Shown one piece after another: positions 1 to 13,435 of a stretch of DNA of 64,000 nucleotides. Under the pieces are notes generated by a model. The model was not told the DNA's origin, did no database searches, and saw nothing but the letters and a program-made list of their open reading frames with translations. Both the position numbers and the translations under genes were made by a program. Within the stretch, counting starts at the first letter, position 1; the number at the start of each line of letters is the position of its first letter. The DNA comes from Alitta virens (lineage: Eukaryota > Annelida > Polychaeta > Phyllodocida > Nereididae): assembly GCA_932294295.1 (NCBI GenBank), contig OW028575.1, forward strand, positions 43,806,753-43,870,752, read 5' to 3'.

Positions 1-1415
1 TAGTGCTCTGGAAACGAAAGTGTTACGCTTGCCCGCCCGTTGGACGGACATTGATGATAACAATAACCCTCTTCGAACTATGTTCGCTGAGGGTTAAACA
101 GAGGTATTGGATGTCAGATTGGGAGAATCAATTTGTTGGTGCTGATATCAGCCTATGCTGATAACCTAAAACTGGTTTGTCTCACATTACAATGTCTACG
201 GAGAGTCATATGCTGGTAATAATATCCTATTCAATGGGAGTCAAGTCAATTATTATTCTATAGCAGTGTTTAGAGGACGTGACTAAAAATGTCATAAGGT
301 GATTTTCAAGCTAATTTTCACTGGTAAAGTTCAATATTGATGCTGTACATTAATTTAGGTCAGTAAAGATAATGACTTAGCAATCAATCGTGTGCTATAA
401 GTCAATTTTGGAAAAGTTTTAATTTAGTAATGTCAGATTTTGGGCCTGTATACTCATTTATTAAGTGGAAATTGTTTCGTCAATAATTTTGTTCTCATTA
501 TGATGCTACGTCATGGGATATGAATTGCTCTGCTTTTGAGGATGTCTAGTATGATCAAAATATATGAACGAGTGTCTATGGACTTGGATGTACAATTTAA
601 TGGAAAAAATGAGTCAGTCAATAGTATTCGACAAGACAGCATCTAACATTAAGCCTAGATTTGTAGTTAGTGGTCAAGTTGTTGAATGTGCAACAGAAAT
701 TAAATATCTTAGTCATTGTATTTGTGGCAATAGAAGTGAATCTGGTGTTAAGTATATTGTTAAAGACTTTAACAAAAAAGTTTCATTCTTTTATTGGTGA
801 CTTAATAATATTAAGCCACTACCTCACATAGCCGAGTGACGATGCAGAGTAATGACGATTGCTGGCAAGCAATATATCGGCTTCACTCTTGGTCATTTGA
901 TGCCTAGAAAAAGCAAGTCAGCAACGACTCGCCGATTGCTCGCAGATTGCTCACAGATTGCTCCCAGATTGCTCGTCTTCTTTACACGCCGACTGGTAGC
1001 AACTTGCATTATATCTGCAATGCTTATGGAATTTCAATTTAGAAAATATATAGGGGAGAAATTAATGGATGTGAAGAAAAGGTTAAGGAACGTTCTGATG
1101 AATGTGATATTAGATTATGTGCTCAGATTCGTGAATTGATTTCACTCAGGGATTGTGATGTTAAGGAATCTTTTATACTTAGCAAACATGAACTGCAGGA
1201 TATCATTGTGCACCCAAGTAATATTTGAAATAATAATAAACTATTATAAGGGTATCTGGTGCTAGTGACTCCCTTCAAATTATTGTAAATCTTTATTTAA
1301 AAAAAAAAGAAGTTTTTACTGTTGTTGATTGATGTCATTGATGTGTGTTTACCATATATTTATATTTTTACACTATATGATATCCATACAAATAAAGATT
1401 TATTATTATTGTTAA
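1..1415 (+). mobile_element. Non-LTR retrotransposon (LINE) remnant, reverse transcriptase C-terminal part and 3' end
   Basis: Around 150-180 a frame reads AYADNLKLVC, matching the YADD catalytic box of LINE reverse transcriptases (second Asp changed to Asn), followed by NILFNG, the usual downstream FNxxK-like block. Around 405-540 a frame gives a SDFGPVYSFIKWKLFRQ-like block, typical of the post-thumb region. A second overlapping stretch (about 565-800) repeats FNGK.SQ, then VKYIVKDFNKKVSFFYW. At about 1,060-1,230 a tail reads AQIRELISLRD. The 3' end carries repeated ATT units near 1,395-1,415. Known: these blocks occur in this order in CR1/L2/Rex-type elements. Many stops and frame changes make it non-functional. 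The double FNG region suggests two copies or an internal rearrangement. The 5' part lies outside the window. Confidence 0.7.
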
Positions 1416-2250
1416 AATATAGAATGTAGCATGGCTTAAATCAACCCTCCCCCCAAGCATGCGAATATCTTTGAAATGTGAAACCAGGTTTGAATTGCTG
1501 TCATATTTTGCACAACCACCCAAATGATTCATTCACACGAAAGAAATTTTTTTTTTTTAAGTCTTATCTAATCACGTTAAGAACTATTTAGTAGCAATAG
1601 TAGATTGCAAATGAACGATGAGTCCAATAGCTAGCAGTAATTTTATGTCACAAATTTTTAGTCAACCATAACCAACCAGAGGGTGGTTGTTTCGATCCCA
1701 AATTCAAATTTATGAAAAATTACAGAGAGTACTGTTTCTGAACGTCTATTTTGGTTTTTCAGAAGCTGTTCAAGTTACATATAAATTTCACATTACAGTT
1801 TTTCTCACCTTTCCCATCAATGGGAGTTAATACACATAAATAATAGTTTTTACTGGTTATTTTCATTGAGAAGTGAATTGCTGTCATTATTCACATTACA
1901 GGTGTCGAGAATTTAATTGATGACATTCAAGACATCCTGCAACAAATGCATTTTTTTAAGGCCTTAAATATGAGAAATTAACCACTATTTACTTTTCAAG
2001 GATGCATTGCCACCCCATATATATATTAGCATGTTGAAGCTGCTTCCATCACAACCCCAACAATTGTAGACAACTGTAGACAGCAATTGAACACAGAAAT
2101 CTAATTTACAGGACAGTTTACATACACTGTACTTAATTTGACAGCAATATCTAAAATACAATGTAATAGCGATTTTTAGAGCAGTTGGAAAATAATTATT
2201 TTTGGTTGAAAATTTATAGCACTTATGGCCTATGAACTTTTCTTTATATA
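1416..2250. other. Non-coding AT-rich stretch, no gene seen
   Basis: No ORF with recognisable protein features on either strand. It contains short homopolymers and isolated AT-rich words. I see no repeat with clear ends and no RNA gene. It could hold downstream exons of the minus-strand gene that begins at 11,195, but none is convincing. Confidence 0.5.
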
Positions 2251-2261
2251 CAAGGGCGTAC

Positions 2262-2993
2262 GGTCAACCTTTCCGCCAGACGACTTTTACGTTACCAACT
2301 TGTCCACAATCTGACTGACTAGTCTGCAAGCAAATTCAACTCAGGTGCCAAGTCTTAGCACCCCTCCCGCGCCCCTGCTCTCTCAGAACTTCGTTTACTA
2401 TAAAACTGGAACATCTTGAGCACTAGAAATCGTAGGGGGATGGGTTTTGTACCTACTTGTTTGTTGCAGAAAGATATGTTTGTCGATATTTTGACAAGTG
2501 ATATAGGCCTTTATAGGAAATTAAATTGCAAAAGTGCAAAGGTAATGACTGATAAGATTGAATTTATCTATTTCATTTGGGCACAAAACAATCATTGATA
2601 CTCTCAAAGCTTGTTTATGTATATTTTTGCAAGTGACTGCATGGCTCGACCGGGACATAGGGCAACCGCAGCCCTGTGGCCATGGCCAGTGGCCTGGTCA
2701 GTCACCCTTCCCTGGATATAAATCAGGATTGGAAAATGCGGCATTTTCTAGATTTTGCTGGGCCAGTGGCATTTTCTGGAAATTCGCATACTCCAGCATT
2801 ATCTGGAATATCAACGACACCATCATGTCAGCGTCAAAAGAAAATGCCAACCCTGGTATAAATGGCGGACCAGTTGATTTACAGGCCAGACCACCACGAC
2901 TCCTATATTAGTGAACCAGTTGACCTGACTTGACTGAATGGTGGGCGAATTGGTCAGATGAAAAGTCGTCAGGCGGACCAGTTGACTAGACCC
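2262..2993. mobile_element. Candidate non-autonomous element bounded by imperfect inverted repeats
   Basis: The left end (about 2,262-2,330) contains GTCAACCTTTCCGCCAGACG. The right end (about 2,925-2,993), read in reverse complement, contains GTCAACTGGTCCGCCTGACG; both continue into similar ACTTTT and CCAA blocks. The arms are roughly 60 bp and perhaps three-quarters identical by eye. The 700-bp interior has no convincing coding sequence. This fits a decayed MITE; target-site duplications were not identified. Confidence 0.4.
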
Positions 2994-3113
2994 CTTACAA
3001 GTAATTTCCTATTATCACCACATTTTACCCCTGTCCCAAAACACAGTCATGTCAAATTCTAAAATATTGATCATAATGGATTTTTAATAATAGTAAAATG
3101 TTCAAACTTTTAC

Positions 3114-6100
3114 CTGCCATTTGTAAAGCTATCTTGTTAATTTCTTTTCTGTCACTGGCAACAAGCATAGAAAGTGGGCGAGTCATATAAACCAATGTTT
3201 TGCTCTCCTGCTTTTTCGGTACTTCTTCCAAGGTTGAAGTTTCTTTGACAATAAATGCAAAGAAAATGACCTGCAAAGCAACACAATGATATCTTAGAAT
3301 TGCAAAGAGCTGTTTGTTATGGCTTGTTGAAAATAGGTACATATAAACATGATTAACATTACAATTCGTCAAAGGAGTCTTGTCTGCAGAGCTAATAACA
3401 ATCAGACTTGTTCAGAGTTCACATCTCAGCTCATCACTGCTCATTGAACATCACTCCTACAAGGGGAGTTGAATTATAATTACTAATGGTACCCAGACAC
3501 TATCCTCCAGAAGCTCACAAATGGATTTGCATATTTTAGTCTTTGAAGTATACAGTTTGCCTGAGCTATCACTAAAGTTTAATTCAATGATGATTTTTAA
3601 TTTCTTTGTCGAAAGGAAGAGACTATAGTAGTACTCCAAAATGCACCAATCACAAAGCAAATGAAAACTACAACCCACAGGTTGGGAGATTCACTAGTAT
3701 TCCACTTTCAATATTGCAATATCGCATATTTGGGCAATTTTTTTATAATCAGCTGGGAATGGCAAAAATATGCATTTCATTGAAGATCCAGCTTTAATCT
3801 TATGAAAATACAGGATAATTTGTGTGCCGTCATGAATGACATGCAAAAATACAGCTGTACATGGCATTCCTCATTCGATCTTTTCGTTATGTCATTAATA
3901 ACAATAATTGCAATTCCTACTCATATATTTAGGAAGTTAGTAGAGCAAGGTAGAAGTGTCAATAAATGATAATTAGGTCAAATATAGGACCTATGAATGA
4001 GTCAAAAAGTGTTAGATGTGAAGTGTAATTAGCATTTGTAATGCTTTATTTGGATCCCTCATTTATCAGCACAGTTAACCAGGAGACGAAGATGTGTAGA
4101 AAAATTAAGCTGACTGTACAGTGTATGTCTAGTCATATTATTCAATTCATATAGTTATTAATGTGGAAGGAATATATTCAGTTTTGACTCCTAAAAAGCC
4201 ATTTGCATGCTGCATTAATAATTCAAACCATTGCATACAAATAAAATGTGCCATTTCTATGTGGCAGATAAGGTAAGATTAATATATAATTTTATAAAAT
4301 TAGTTAATTTAATTGTAGGTATAAAGCTTCATAGCTTATTTCGTTGTTGTCAATAATCACAGACTTAAAATAAAGTTTTATCTTATAATCTTGTTAGGTC
4401 TCTCCAGGTGAATTTCTGAACTTACCCGAAAACCAACCACTCCAATTGCTAGTCTCTGATTTTTATCTTTATCTGGCTTTTGGTGGAATTCCAATGCAAG
4501 GACCGATCCAAACAATTGGCTGAACAACGTCCTTATCAAATTCCTCTGAGATACTGGCAATTCTGTCCCAACCATTTGTGTTTCAATGTCATCTATGTCA
4601 ACATTCGCTTCACTGTCACAAATTTCGCTGTCAGATGACTCTTCCTTGTCTCCAACAAACTGCACTCTCTTTTCTATTGACTTAGGGCTATCTGTCTCAG
4701 AATCTTCCACACATCGGCGTCGCTTTTCTGGACTGGGCCCTTCAGTTTCGATGCGTAAAATGCCTTGGCTTGGACTTTCTGTAAAGGCATGCTTAAATTC
4801 TGGATCTACAGCCATCCTCTTCACCTACAAATACAATATTTTAAAATATATGCAGGAAACCAAAACAACTCTAAAAAAGGTAACTCTGTTTGCCAAGTCA
4901 ATGTAAATTCTAAGCACAAACAACAGATATACATCCCTTCGAAAAAGTACACAAGCATTCACGAAAGCTGGACAGAGCTGCAACACAGCATATTTGTGCT
5001 CCATATCGTTTGATTCAAATCAATATGATAGATATCGTCGATATTCGATATGTATTATCAATATGCAGTCGGAGTAAAAAAATGGCTTGGGAACCAAAAA
5101 TTTATAATAAAAATAATATATTAATTTTGTACACAAGGGAATAATCAATACAATTTATTTACATGAGAGAATAGTTTAGACTCAAGTAGATGTAAGACCA
5201 TAATTATAAAACAATATATTTAAACATTTTAAATCATGATGTACATTAAAAGTCCAAATATCACATATTTCCTTAAAATCAATTGGACTCTATAGGAAAT
5301 GACTTACTGATAAATCTAAGCATTAAATGTATAACAAAATAGCAATTACAGTAAGCTCTCATAACTTATGGACTGAAACAGACATGAAAACCCTATATTA
5401 CCAGCTAATGAAAGGTTTTGCTTAAAATGTAAAACTGAAGATGGAACATTTTGTTATTTTTATATAACAATTCCACACACCAAGGGGATGTTATTAAAAC
5501 AGCTAGGGAACACATTCATAACTTCGATCAAATGAACGATGAAGACAAAATTTAATCTAAAGCCATTATGAAATCAAAGGAACCTGAGACGTTAAAATCC
5601 CTCTAGAGGTAAATTTCTTGTAACTGTTGAAGTTTAAGTGTCCTTGAGACCATCACCCATCTTCTAACCATGTGCAGTATGTCTCTTGATATATTTTATA
5701 CTGTTAATACCTGTAATTCTATTTCACTTCCCTGTAGTCAAGGGAGTTCCAAGATGGCGCAATTACGGTCAAACTTCACTTACAGGTAAGCTCGTTTAAC
5801 CTTTAAATTTTACAGGTATTGTACTTCTAATTGTCCCCTGCTTTTTTTGGAGCAAGTTTATTTTGTTTAACATGTATAAAGATTGTAATTTAAAAAAATA
5901 CTTAAATTACTTATACACTATATATAGAGTGCCAAATAGTGGATTTTCACCTAAGGTTAACTTGAATTTTACCAGGTGGTTAGGACAGAATACTGGAATT
6001 CTTTTGGCTGAAAAAGTTCCCACCCACGGCTGTGATTGGCAGAGACAGAGTGCATCCTAGCAGCAGTACTTTTATTGCATTATAATGTATATTTGACATC

Positions 6101-9100
6101 TTATCATTTAGTGGATTTCTGTTATTTCACAGAGAAAATTATAGTTTTGGAATCTGTAAGTTATGATCTACTATATCTGAAAAGCAAAATGAGTAATAAG
6201 AGGAGAAGAAAGAGTTATCTCTTGCTGAATTCAAGGCTGCTCAGTGAAAAGATTCTATTAGGTATTAATATGGTTAATGTTGAAAGTGGAAATTTGGCCA
6301 ATTGGGCCTAATTCACTCTCAATAGATTTTGAAACAAATTCCATATTTTTACCTGAATATTCCATAATTCTCGTGCAAATAAGGGGAACATAGAATAAAC
6401 CCCTACAAATTGACCTGGATTGTACATCTAATTGACCTAGATATAGTCTTGTTTAAACAGAGTGAACTATGGTGGAACTGGCTAGGTAGAAAAATGCCAG
6501 GGACAATAAATAATAATTCCCTATATTTTAAGTTTATGTACAAAAAGAAATATCCTAACATATTGGAGCAGAAGTTATACAGCATCTGTTTCAATATAGG
6601 GGGCGCCACAAGCCGCCTAGCTAGGACGTTGGCCAGTGACGCCCAACTTAAATGAAATCTCTCTGAATTCTCATTCTAATGTGATTTTTCTTGACACCTG
6701 ATGAAAAACTCAAGGAATATTGTATACAAAAATAATGTTCCTTCTCATTCTAACTGATAACATTCATTATTTATGGTATTTACCATTGTCTTAAAAGGAA
6801 TTCCTGCCTGTACGCAGGCAATGTTCAAATCTCATCTGCTGTCAGCTTCAAGCCAATAAAGTGACCTAACAGCAATCTTTGGTTAAGAATTGAGTGTAAT
6901 CAATGCAAACAAACTAATTGATTTGCAATTTCACATTCAATGCCATAAGCCAGTTGATATACTTTAAGTAAAAATTTGTCTGTATTTAGGCCTAACTGGT
7001 AAACTAGCAAAATAATTGCTATCAAGCTCAGGGCATTTCCTAATGTATTTCAGCTACAATCAATGCAGTCATTAGACTCATTATTAGTTAAGTATAAATG
7101 CTGTCATAATTGAGCAATGTCATATATGTTGGCAAATGCCTGTGGATATATGAAACTGGTTGTAAAATGATGCTAATGTAAAATTTAATCATCACCTACC
7201 CATCAGAAACTGAGATATCCCAGATAAAGACACTCATATTTGCTGATCAGCTATACTGTGTTTGGAGCGACATCACAGGATGATTAATAATTGCTGAATT
7301 CTCATCATGTAATATGCAGGTACACTGTATTTATTTTGACATGCTAAGCTTACCTCCACAACTCCACAATATCTTGACGAGATATGACCCACAGAAAGCA
7401 ACATATCTGGAACACATGATACTTGTTCTCCGTCTTTATAAGGAATCCCCAACTTGATGAAGTCTCCTGGCCTACAGGGAGGAAGTTGATTAATTAGACG
7501 GCAGCGCCACAGACACGGATGTTTCAATAGACATCAATGATTCATTGTCAACAAGCAGTACAGTAAACTTTGCCTAAGTCGATGGTAAACCTTGCTTAAG
7601 TTTAATGCACATTTAGAAGTAGCCAGAACCGACCCACGTTGCATGGGATTCAAAATGTCTCGCAGACAGATTTCTTGATGTTAATTTAGAAGTAAACTTT
7701 TCAATAAATCAATATCATCTGAAGCAATCATTAAAAGTGCCTTTAATTGAAATGGCAGTTTTTCTGCTTTTGCCTTTCAATATTTGACATGGTCAAAGTT
7801 TCTAAGCAAGACTCAACATTTGCCTTTTTTCACAGCTTTAAAGTTAAAGGCCAGTTAGCAAGATACATTCCATCATATTGATGAACTTAAGTATTTCAAA
7901 GAAATATTATTTTAGGGTGTGACATGTTACTACAGAATATAATTAATCTAATAAAGAACTTTACAAGTAGGACTTTATCATTTAAAATTGTGAGCCTTTT
8001 CGTGAGTTAGAATATATATTTTTTTGCACATACAGTCCAACCTGTACATAGCGGTCAGTCACGGGAAAGCAGCTCCAATGGCTGCTGTGGCCAGGTGGCT
8101 GCTACAGTCAGGTGACTCTAGAAGGTGACTTTCATACGCTCATCCAATGTGGTAATGTTAAGAATTTGTTGCAAGTGGTAGAATGGAGTGCCAATAATTG
8201 TAATCAAGAGCCAGTCTGATTGACTCATGACCAAAAACCCTTTACATATCCAGTTCAAAGAGTGTGGCCTGTCTTTTATACTAGACTGGTGTGTGCATGT
8301 AATGTTACGTAATGTCAGACCGGGTGGCGGCCATGATGCGGGTGAATTACCGCTACAGTGGGGTCAAACTGGCATTTGGTAGTGAAAGTGCTGACTGTTG
8401 GCCACGGTACGGAGGTGCTTGCTACACCCAGGTGCAATTACATAGTATTTTGCTCGGGGGGGGGGGGGGGGGGGTTGGACTGACCAATTATGAGCAGGTG
8501 GCTGATATAAAAAGGTGACTGTTAGTACAGGTTTGACTATTTCTTTACAATAATCTGAAGCGTTGTTTTTAAAGTTACAAAATTTTTACGCTTTAAGTCA
8601 AGTTTGTGTTTGTCCATTCCTGTCGAGTCTTACAAAGCTTTGCATAATTACTTTAGAAATGACTAAGTATTGTTGTTTGAAAGTATGCATATTTAGCCAA
8701 CCATAACTCAAGTAGCTGTCAGAAACATAATTAGTTTGCCCTGTAACCTTCATATTGATTTCTTTTAGCTTTCATGATTGATTGTGTTTTCCTAGGCTCG
8801 AACAAGAATAATGGACAAAAGATGCTAACTACATTTGAAAAAGAGGTTTCTTGCAAAAAATAATGATGTTTGAGTATTATGTGGGAATTCACCAACCACT
8901 GAGAGTTTGTTGCTGCACAGCCTTTGTTTATATTGATCCTAATATGAACAAATAAGATATCAATAATTTTCAAGGCAATTTTAGAAAAACTACATTTAAT
9001 TTCAATATTAGGCAAAGCTTTTACTTAACAGTTTGTATTCATCTGCTCAACATTCCCTTAGTATGAGAAGTTCATAAGAAAATGAGTATTAACAATGCAG

Positions 9101-11195
9101 TACTTACACACAATCAATGGAAAACATTTGAAGATACTTTGAGAATAGCAGCTGATATGCATTTTCTTTGACCTCCGCTTGCTTTTTAGCAACAATCTGT
9201 GACAAGAGTTCACACCACTTGCGTAATCCAACGATCATATGAAGAGCACTAAAAATATAATAATAAACGCAATTAGATAGCTAAATAGAACAATTAAACA
9301 ATTCTTCAAATATATTACATGCCCAAATAATGGACATCTAGAATTTATTTAATTTATTAAGCACAGCACTACATGAGGTCAGAAGGCTTTACTAATGAAT
9401 AATGCCCAGCAATTATCTTAATAGTTTGATTTGAATGGTAAAAGTTTGAAAGTATGCATACAGACATACCAAAACATGGTGAACGTAATAATCTCAAAAA
9501 CTCAGGTTTCGTATTTTTGCAAGAATCAGAACACTAAGTCGTATGATTTGTGGTTGGTTCCGTTTGTTGCAACTACTATCCAACATTTTGTGTGACCTTA
9601 ATTTGAAGATTCTAGACATATGATTGGCTGATAGGGCGTTAAATTAATCATTTTTTATTGGCGATGATGGTCGACTATCATTCTAGTGTAAATTAAATTC
9701 TAAAAAAAGGATAATTTTCAGAAATAGAGTGAACCGACGTGAAACATTGCGACCTAACATTCAGGTAAATTTATCATAGTGCAGAATATTCTGATAGCGA
9801 GGTGGAGGAGCTATTACTATTATCAACCCTGCACGTCACAGTGTCACTAAGAAAGCCAGCTTTGCTGTTGGGCTCTGTATCAGTGCAAACAGTACAATAA
9901 GCACACAAAATAAATCAAATATAAACAATAACCTTAGAACTTGGTTCGCTGATGGTTAAAAATGCATACGTCCCTATATATATATACATATATATCAGTC
10001 TGGGTGGAGCGGTCGATCTATAGGAGTGGTGAATGTATTGAGCTCGATTTATTTATGGCTATTTACAATTATTAGGACTGTTTTATGGCCGGAGGGAAAT
10101 GCTTCCGCATGTCGTTCACACACATTTAGTGCGATTCATATGCCTTATTTCCTTCTTCCAAGAAACAACTCTCTGTGAAACTGGTTTGGACTATTTCTTT
10201 TGCCAAATACTATAGTAACATCATGAAATTAAAAAACTTTACTGTCGAATTCAAATAACTGCAGAAGCTACTATTTTCTTGAATGACAGTTTGTCACTGA
10301 ACAAGTCTGTCAACGATTTTTCAAGGGTTTTCCGACAATCTCTTTTACCACCCAATAGCATATTATGTGGGTGAAATAATAACAAATTTGATCAAAAGCC
10401 AAGATGGATATTATAATGAAGATGTTTGACCTAGCGAAAACGTTTTTGTATTTTTTTCAAATTTAGGCAGTTATAACTTGTGCTAAGTGGATGCAATTGT
10501 GCTCTATTGTTTTCTAATTTAAGGCGATTGATCTATACATTTTGTGGCCTGCAATGACGTTTGATGTATCTAAGTCCGTAAATCAAATGATCTTGGTACC
10601 GCTCTGCCCACACTGATATGCACATGATGCAGTACTACTACAATACTACAAAATGTAGTGCTCACATCTTTCGAAAACGTGATGGAACGTTCGGCAATTC
10701 CTGATTAGGTGACAAGCCATTGGCAACCTCTTTAATGATGTCAGATCTGTATAACCGAGTGGTATACTCAGCTGTATCTCCTCCTTCTGGGAGGAACAAA
10801 GTTCTTTCCGAGAAATTAATCTCAGAAGTTGAATCTGCATACGACAAAATGTGTTGCACTTCAGGCAATTCCAGCCACTCCTTACGCAAGTCAGTAACAC
10901 CATTCCAGAAGTAATTGACAGCGAATTCGTCAGTGCCCACTAATCGTCGAATCATCCTGAAACGTTTTCGAATTATAATATCATTGGACAGTGAAGTCCA
11001 GTGTGATACACTCGGTGGGCATTTGCCATTGGCGTGCAATTCCTCCAAAACATCGCTCAGACTCATGTCGAATTTAGTCTCTTTTTCGTTGTCAGATGTA
11101 TCACTCAAACTGCCGGCCGGGCTCGTGTCTGTGTAGTCGTATATATGCTTCCTTCCGCATGTCAACCTTCGCTTATTTGCGCCGGATTGGTCCAT
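3114..11195 (-). CDS. Multi-exon host gene, PD-(D/E)XK-like nuclease signature, 3' end not traced
   Basis: Five minus-strand exons join with agreeing phase: 10,666-11,195; 9,108-9,248; 7,354-7,471; 4,426-4,824; 3,114-3,270 (about 448 codons). Donors are GTGAGC, GTAAGT, GTAAGC, GTAAGT and GTAAAA, each next acceptor is preceded by TAG or CAG, and no stop interrupts the joined frame. The start is the ATG at 11,193-11,195 (MDQSGANKRR), with an acidic, Ser-rich N-terminus. Exon 3 contains CVPDMLLS and ends ..YCGVVE; exon 4 begins VKRM, so the junction builds PD-x16-ExK, the spacing of PD-(D/E)XK nucleases. Exon 4 continues with a Lys/Arg-rich and acidic linker, then QRNLIRTLFSQLFG. Exon 5 starts VIFFAFIVKE and ends KIALQMA plus one base, so at least one further exon is needed. 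Family inference: restriction-like folds of the Crinkler/FunK1 type, from motif shape only. It appears intact and may be a living gene. Confidence 0.6.
5754..5785 (+). CDS. Possible short first coding exon (MAQLRSNFTY)
   Basis: AAGATGGCGC (a YY1-like start context) at 5,751-5,760 supplies an ATG, followed by ten sense codons and then AG/GTAAGC, a strong splice donor. It lies inside an intron of the minus-strand gene and runs the opposite way. No following exon could be tied to it with confidence (5,863-6,060 is open but unlike known proteins). It may be a transposon or antisense transcript start. Confidence 0.2.
8034..8540. mobile_element. Short inverted-repeat DNA element (about 0.5 kb) in a host-gene intron
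   Basis: The left end reads CAGTCCAACCTGTAC (about 8,035-8,049). The right end in reverse complement reads AGTCAAACCTGTAC (about 8,527-8,540). The interior has GTGGCTGCT and GGTGACT words repeated in both arms and a long poly-G run at about 8,455-8,474. There is no transposase ORF. This is the structure of a non-autonomous DNA transposon. Confidence 0.55.
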
Positions 11196-11299
11196 TTATT
11201 TCATGTAATCAGCGAACCACAACACCTAGATAACAAACATGTGCTACTAGCCCACAAACAGCCTCGTTTTGAAGACTGTGATAAAATGCGGACCAAGCA

Positions 11300-11335
11300 G
11301 ACTTTGCGGACTTATATATATTTATAAACCATTTA
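11300..11335 (-). promoter_or_regulatory. TATA-like element upstream of the PD-(D/E)XK-like gene
   Basis: Read on the minus strand this contains TTTATAAATATATATAAG, about 110-135 bases upstream of the ATG at 11,195. It is a plausible TATA box with a short 5' UTR. AT-rich runs are common here, so position relative to an intact first exon is the main support. Confidence 0.35.
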
Positions 11336-11339
11336 ACAC

Positions 11340-12790
11340 AAGACCAAAACCAAAAATTTTCAATTGGACCATGATTAGAAAATTAATCAATTTATAGGTT
11401 GGCTATATATATTTACATATATGAAGTCTGTCACTGTCTTGACATACAAATAGTTGACTGAGTCAAGTAATTTAATATAGGTTTTTCATTATTACATCCA
11501 TCCAAAAGTTTATTCATCATATATCATATTCAGGACACCCTGCATCACATCATTATATAATTATCCTGTGATGTACAATTATTCAATCAATAAAACATTA
11601 AAAAGCTAATGGTATTAAAAATAACATGGGAATTTGTTAATCACACCGATAATTATATACTTTATTTTGATATGATACACTTCAAAAAACGTCTATGCAG
11701 GGTATACAGTTAATAAGCATTATCAATCGACATAGACAGAGGCAAGGTAATAAGAGATCACAATGAAGCATTGCTTTCCTATATTCACGTCATCGGGCCC
11801 AACTGAAGTTTGAGATTGAGAATATTGTGATTAGTGCTGCCACCAGTGTTGATTTCAACTAGTAGTTGGCGTCCTCTAGTGTTAATTGAATGACACAAGA
11901 AGCGCCCTCACTTGCTAATTGTGGGAAACTGCCTTAGTACCGGCCATGGAAAGGGCTAGGATTCATGAATCAAGTAACCTTTCATACATGGTCCCCCCTA
12001 TTGGGTAGCTGCTGCCATCTTGTGGTTTGGATGGTAGTTTCATCAATGAATTGTCCTGGTCCAAGTTCTCTCCCCCAGTGGTACCTTGAGTGCTTCTGGG
12101 TTTATTGCTGCTATTCTTATTATTTATCATGGTCAAGTTAATCATTTTAGTCACAACATATAATATCAAGAGAAACAAACTCACTGTAGTATATTATCGC
12201 CAATACCGGGGTATGATTTTCTAATGCAGCTTTTGCTATTTCCTTTCTGGAAATATTTTTCACCCCCCCCCCCCCCCCCAAATAAAAGATCATCCTGAGA
12301 GTATTTTAATTCAGAAATTCACAGATCAGGCCAGCCTTAAAAATATTTCTTGCGGGTTACATGAAACTTGAAAAACCCATCAGGTAGGTAGGATTATAAT
12401 TTTTTGCCTCAGAATAATATTTTACCAATATTCTACAACTGGCAGGGCCCTGCACTAACGCAAGAATAATTTGAGGACTAAAAAAAAAAATTTAATAAAG
12501 GGAAAATGTTTGTCATAGATCTACACACTGATATGTTCTATACGGTCAGGTAACCCGCTACAGGAATATTTTTAAGAATGGCCTCATAGACTATGAGTCG
12601 CTCCTTACCTCTTGGCAACGCTGTCTTCTGATTGGCCCCATATTAGTGGCGTACATCAACCCTTTGTTGACAACCCTAATTCCTAGAGAGTAAATGTTCC
12701 AGTTTCTTCTTAAATGCTGGAAAGGAAAAGGAGAATATTTAGTCATCATTTGTGATTGTTATTAGTTTAAGAAAAGACACAAAATGTCGA
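11340..12790. other. Intergenic stretch without a recognisable gene
   Basis: AT-rich sequence with a poly-C run near 12,262-12,280 and a poly-A run near 12,481. Short ORFs show no known motif or splice-supported extension. Nothing else supportable was seen. Confidence 0.5.
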
Positions 12791-12879
12791 CTCAATTAAT
12801 TAATTTATATGACAATTCATACAATGTGCACACTAAGGGTTACTTGTAACTGTGCAGAAATACCCAAATAAATGCCTGT

Positions 12880-13060
12880 CTGAGTCTGAGCAGCTGAGTC
12901 TGAGCAGCTGAGTCTGAGCAGCTGAGTCTGAGCAGCTGAGTCTGAGCAGCTGAGTCTGAGCAGCTGAGTCTGAGCAGCTGAGTCTGAGCAGCTGAGTCTG
13001 AGCAGCTGAGTCTGAGCAGCTGAGTCTGAGCAGCTGAGTCTGAGCAGCTGAGTCTGAGCC
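12880..13060. repeat. 14-bp minisatellite, about 13 copies
   Basis: Near-perfect tandem copies of GAGTCTGAGCAGCT. Since 14 is not a multiple of three, each strand stays open in several frames; the open frames across it (for example LLRLSCSDSAAQTQ on minus) are by-products of the repeat, not genes. Confidence 0.95.
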
Positions 13061-13111
13061 AACTTTAGAGATTACTTCAAAGTATTTTATAAGTAATCAA
13101 TTAGCAAACAA

Positions 13112-13200
13112 AGCCATGGATGACATGGTCTAGTGGTTATGGTGTTTGCCTGCTAATCAGCCATGGCATGGAAGAGTTGGACAAATCCTCTGGTGATCCC
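13112..13200 (+). mobile_element. tRNA-derived SINE head (degraded)
   Basis: GACATGGTCTAGTGGTTATGG at about 13,117-13,137 resembles the tRNA A box (TGGYNNAGTGG). GAGTTGGACAAATCC about 45 bases later is a decayed B box. GCCTGCTAATCAGCC lies between, where an anticodon arm would be. This arrangement typifies tRNA-related SINE promoters; the B box is too poor for a tRNA gene. Confidence 0.5.
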
Positions 13201-13435
13201 TCATGGGCGCAGATTTTTCATTTTTCTAGGGGGGGGGGGACCAAATCATGAAAAGATCTTCACATGAAGCTTTCGCCCTTACAATACAATCTAAACCATC
13301 TCTAATGGTGTACTTAAATAAATAAAAATAATATGAAAACAGAAATACATGAAAGGTTGAAAGTCAATAAGCACAGTAAACACTAGAAGAAATTGACTGT
13401 GTAAGTTACTATTACTAAACTAAGCACAATTATAC

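Noticed and set aside
12817..13062. Open frame of AQTQLLRLSCSDS repeats
   Set aside because: Produced entirely by the 14-bp minisatellite; other frames are equally open.
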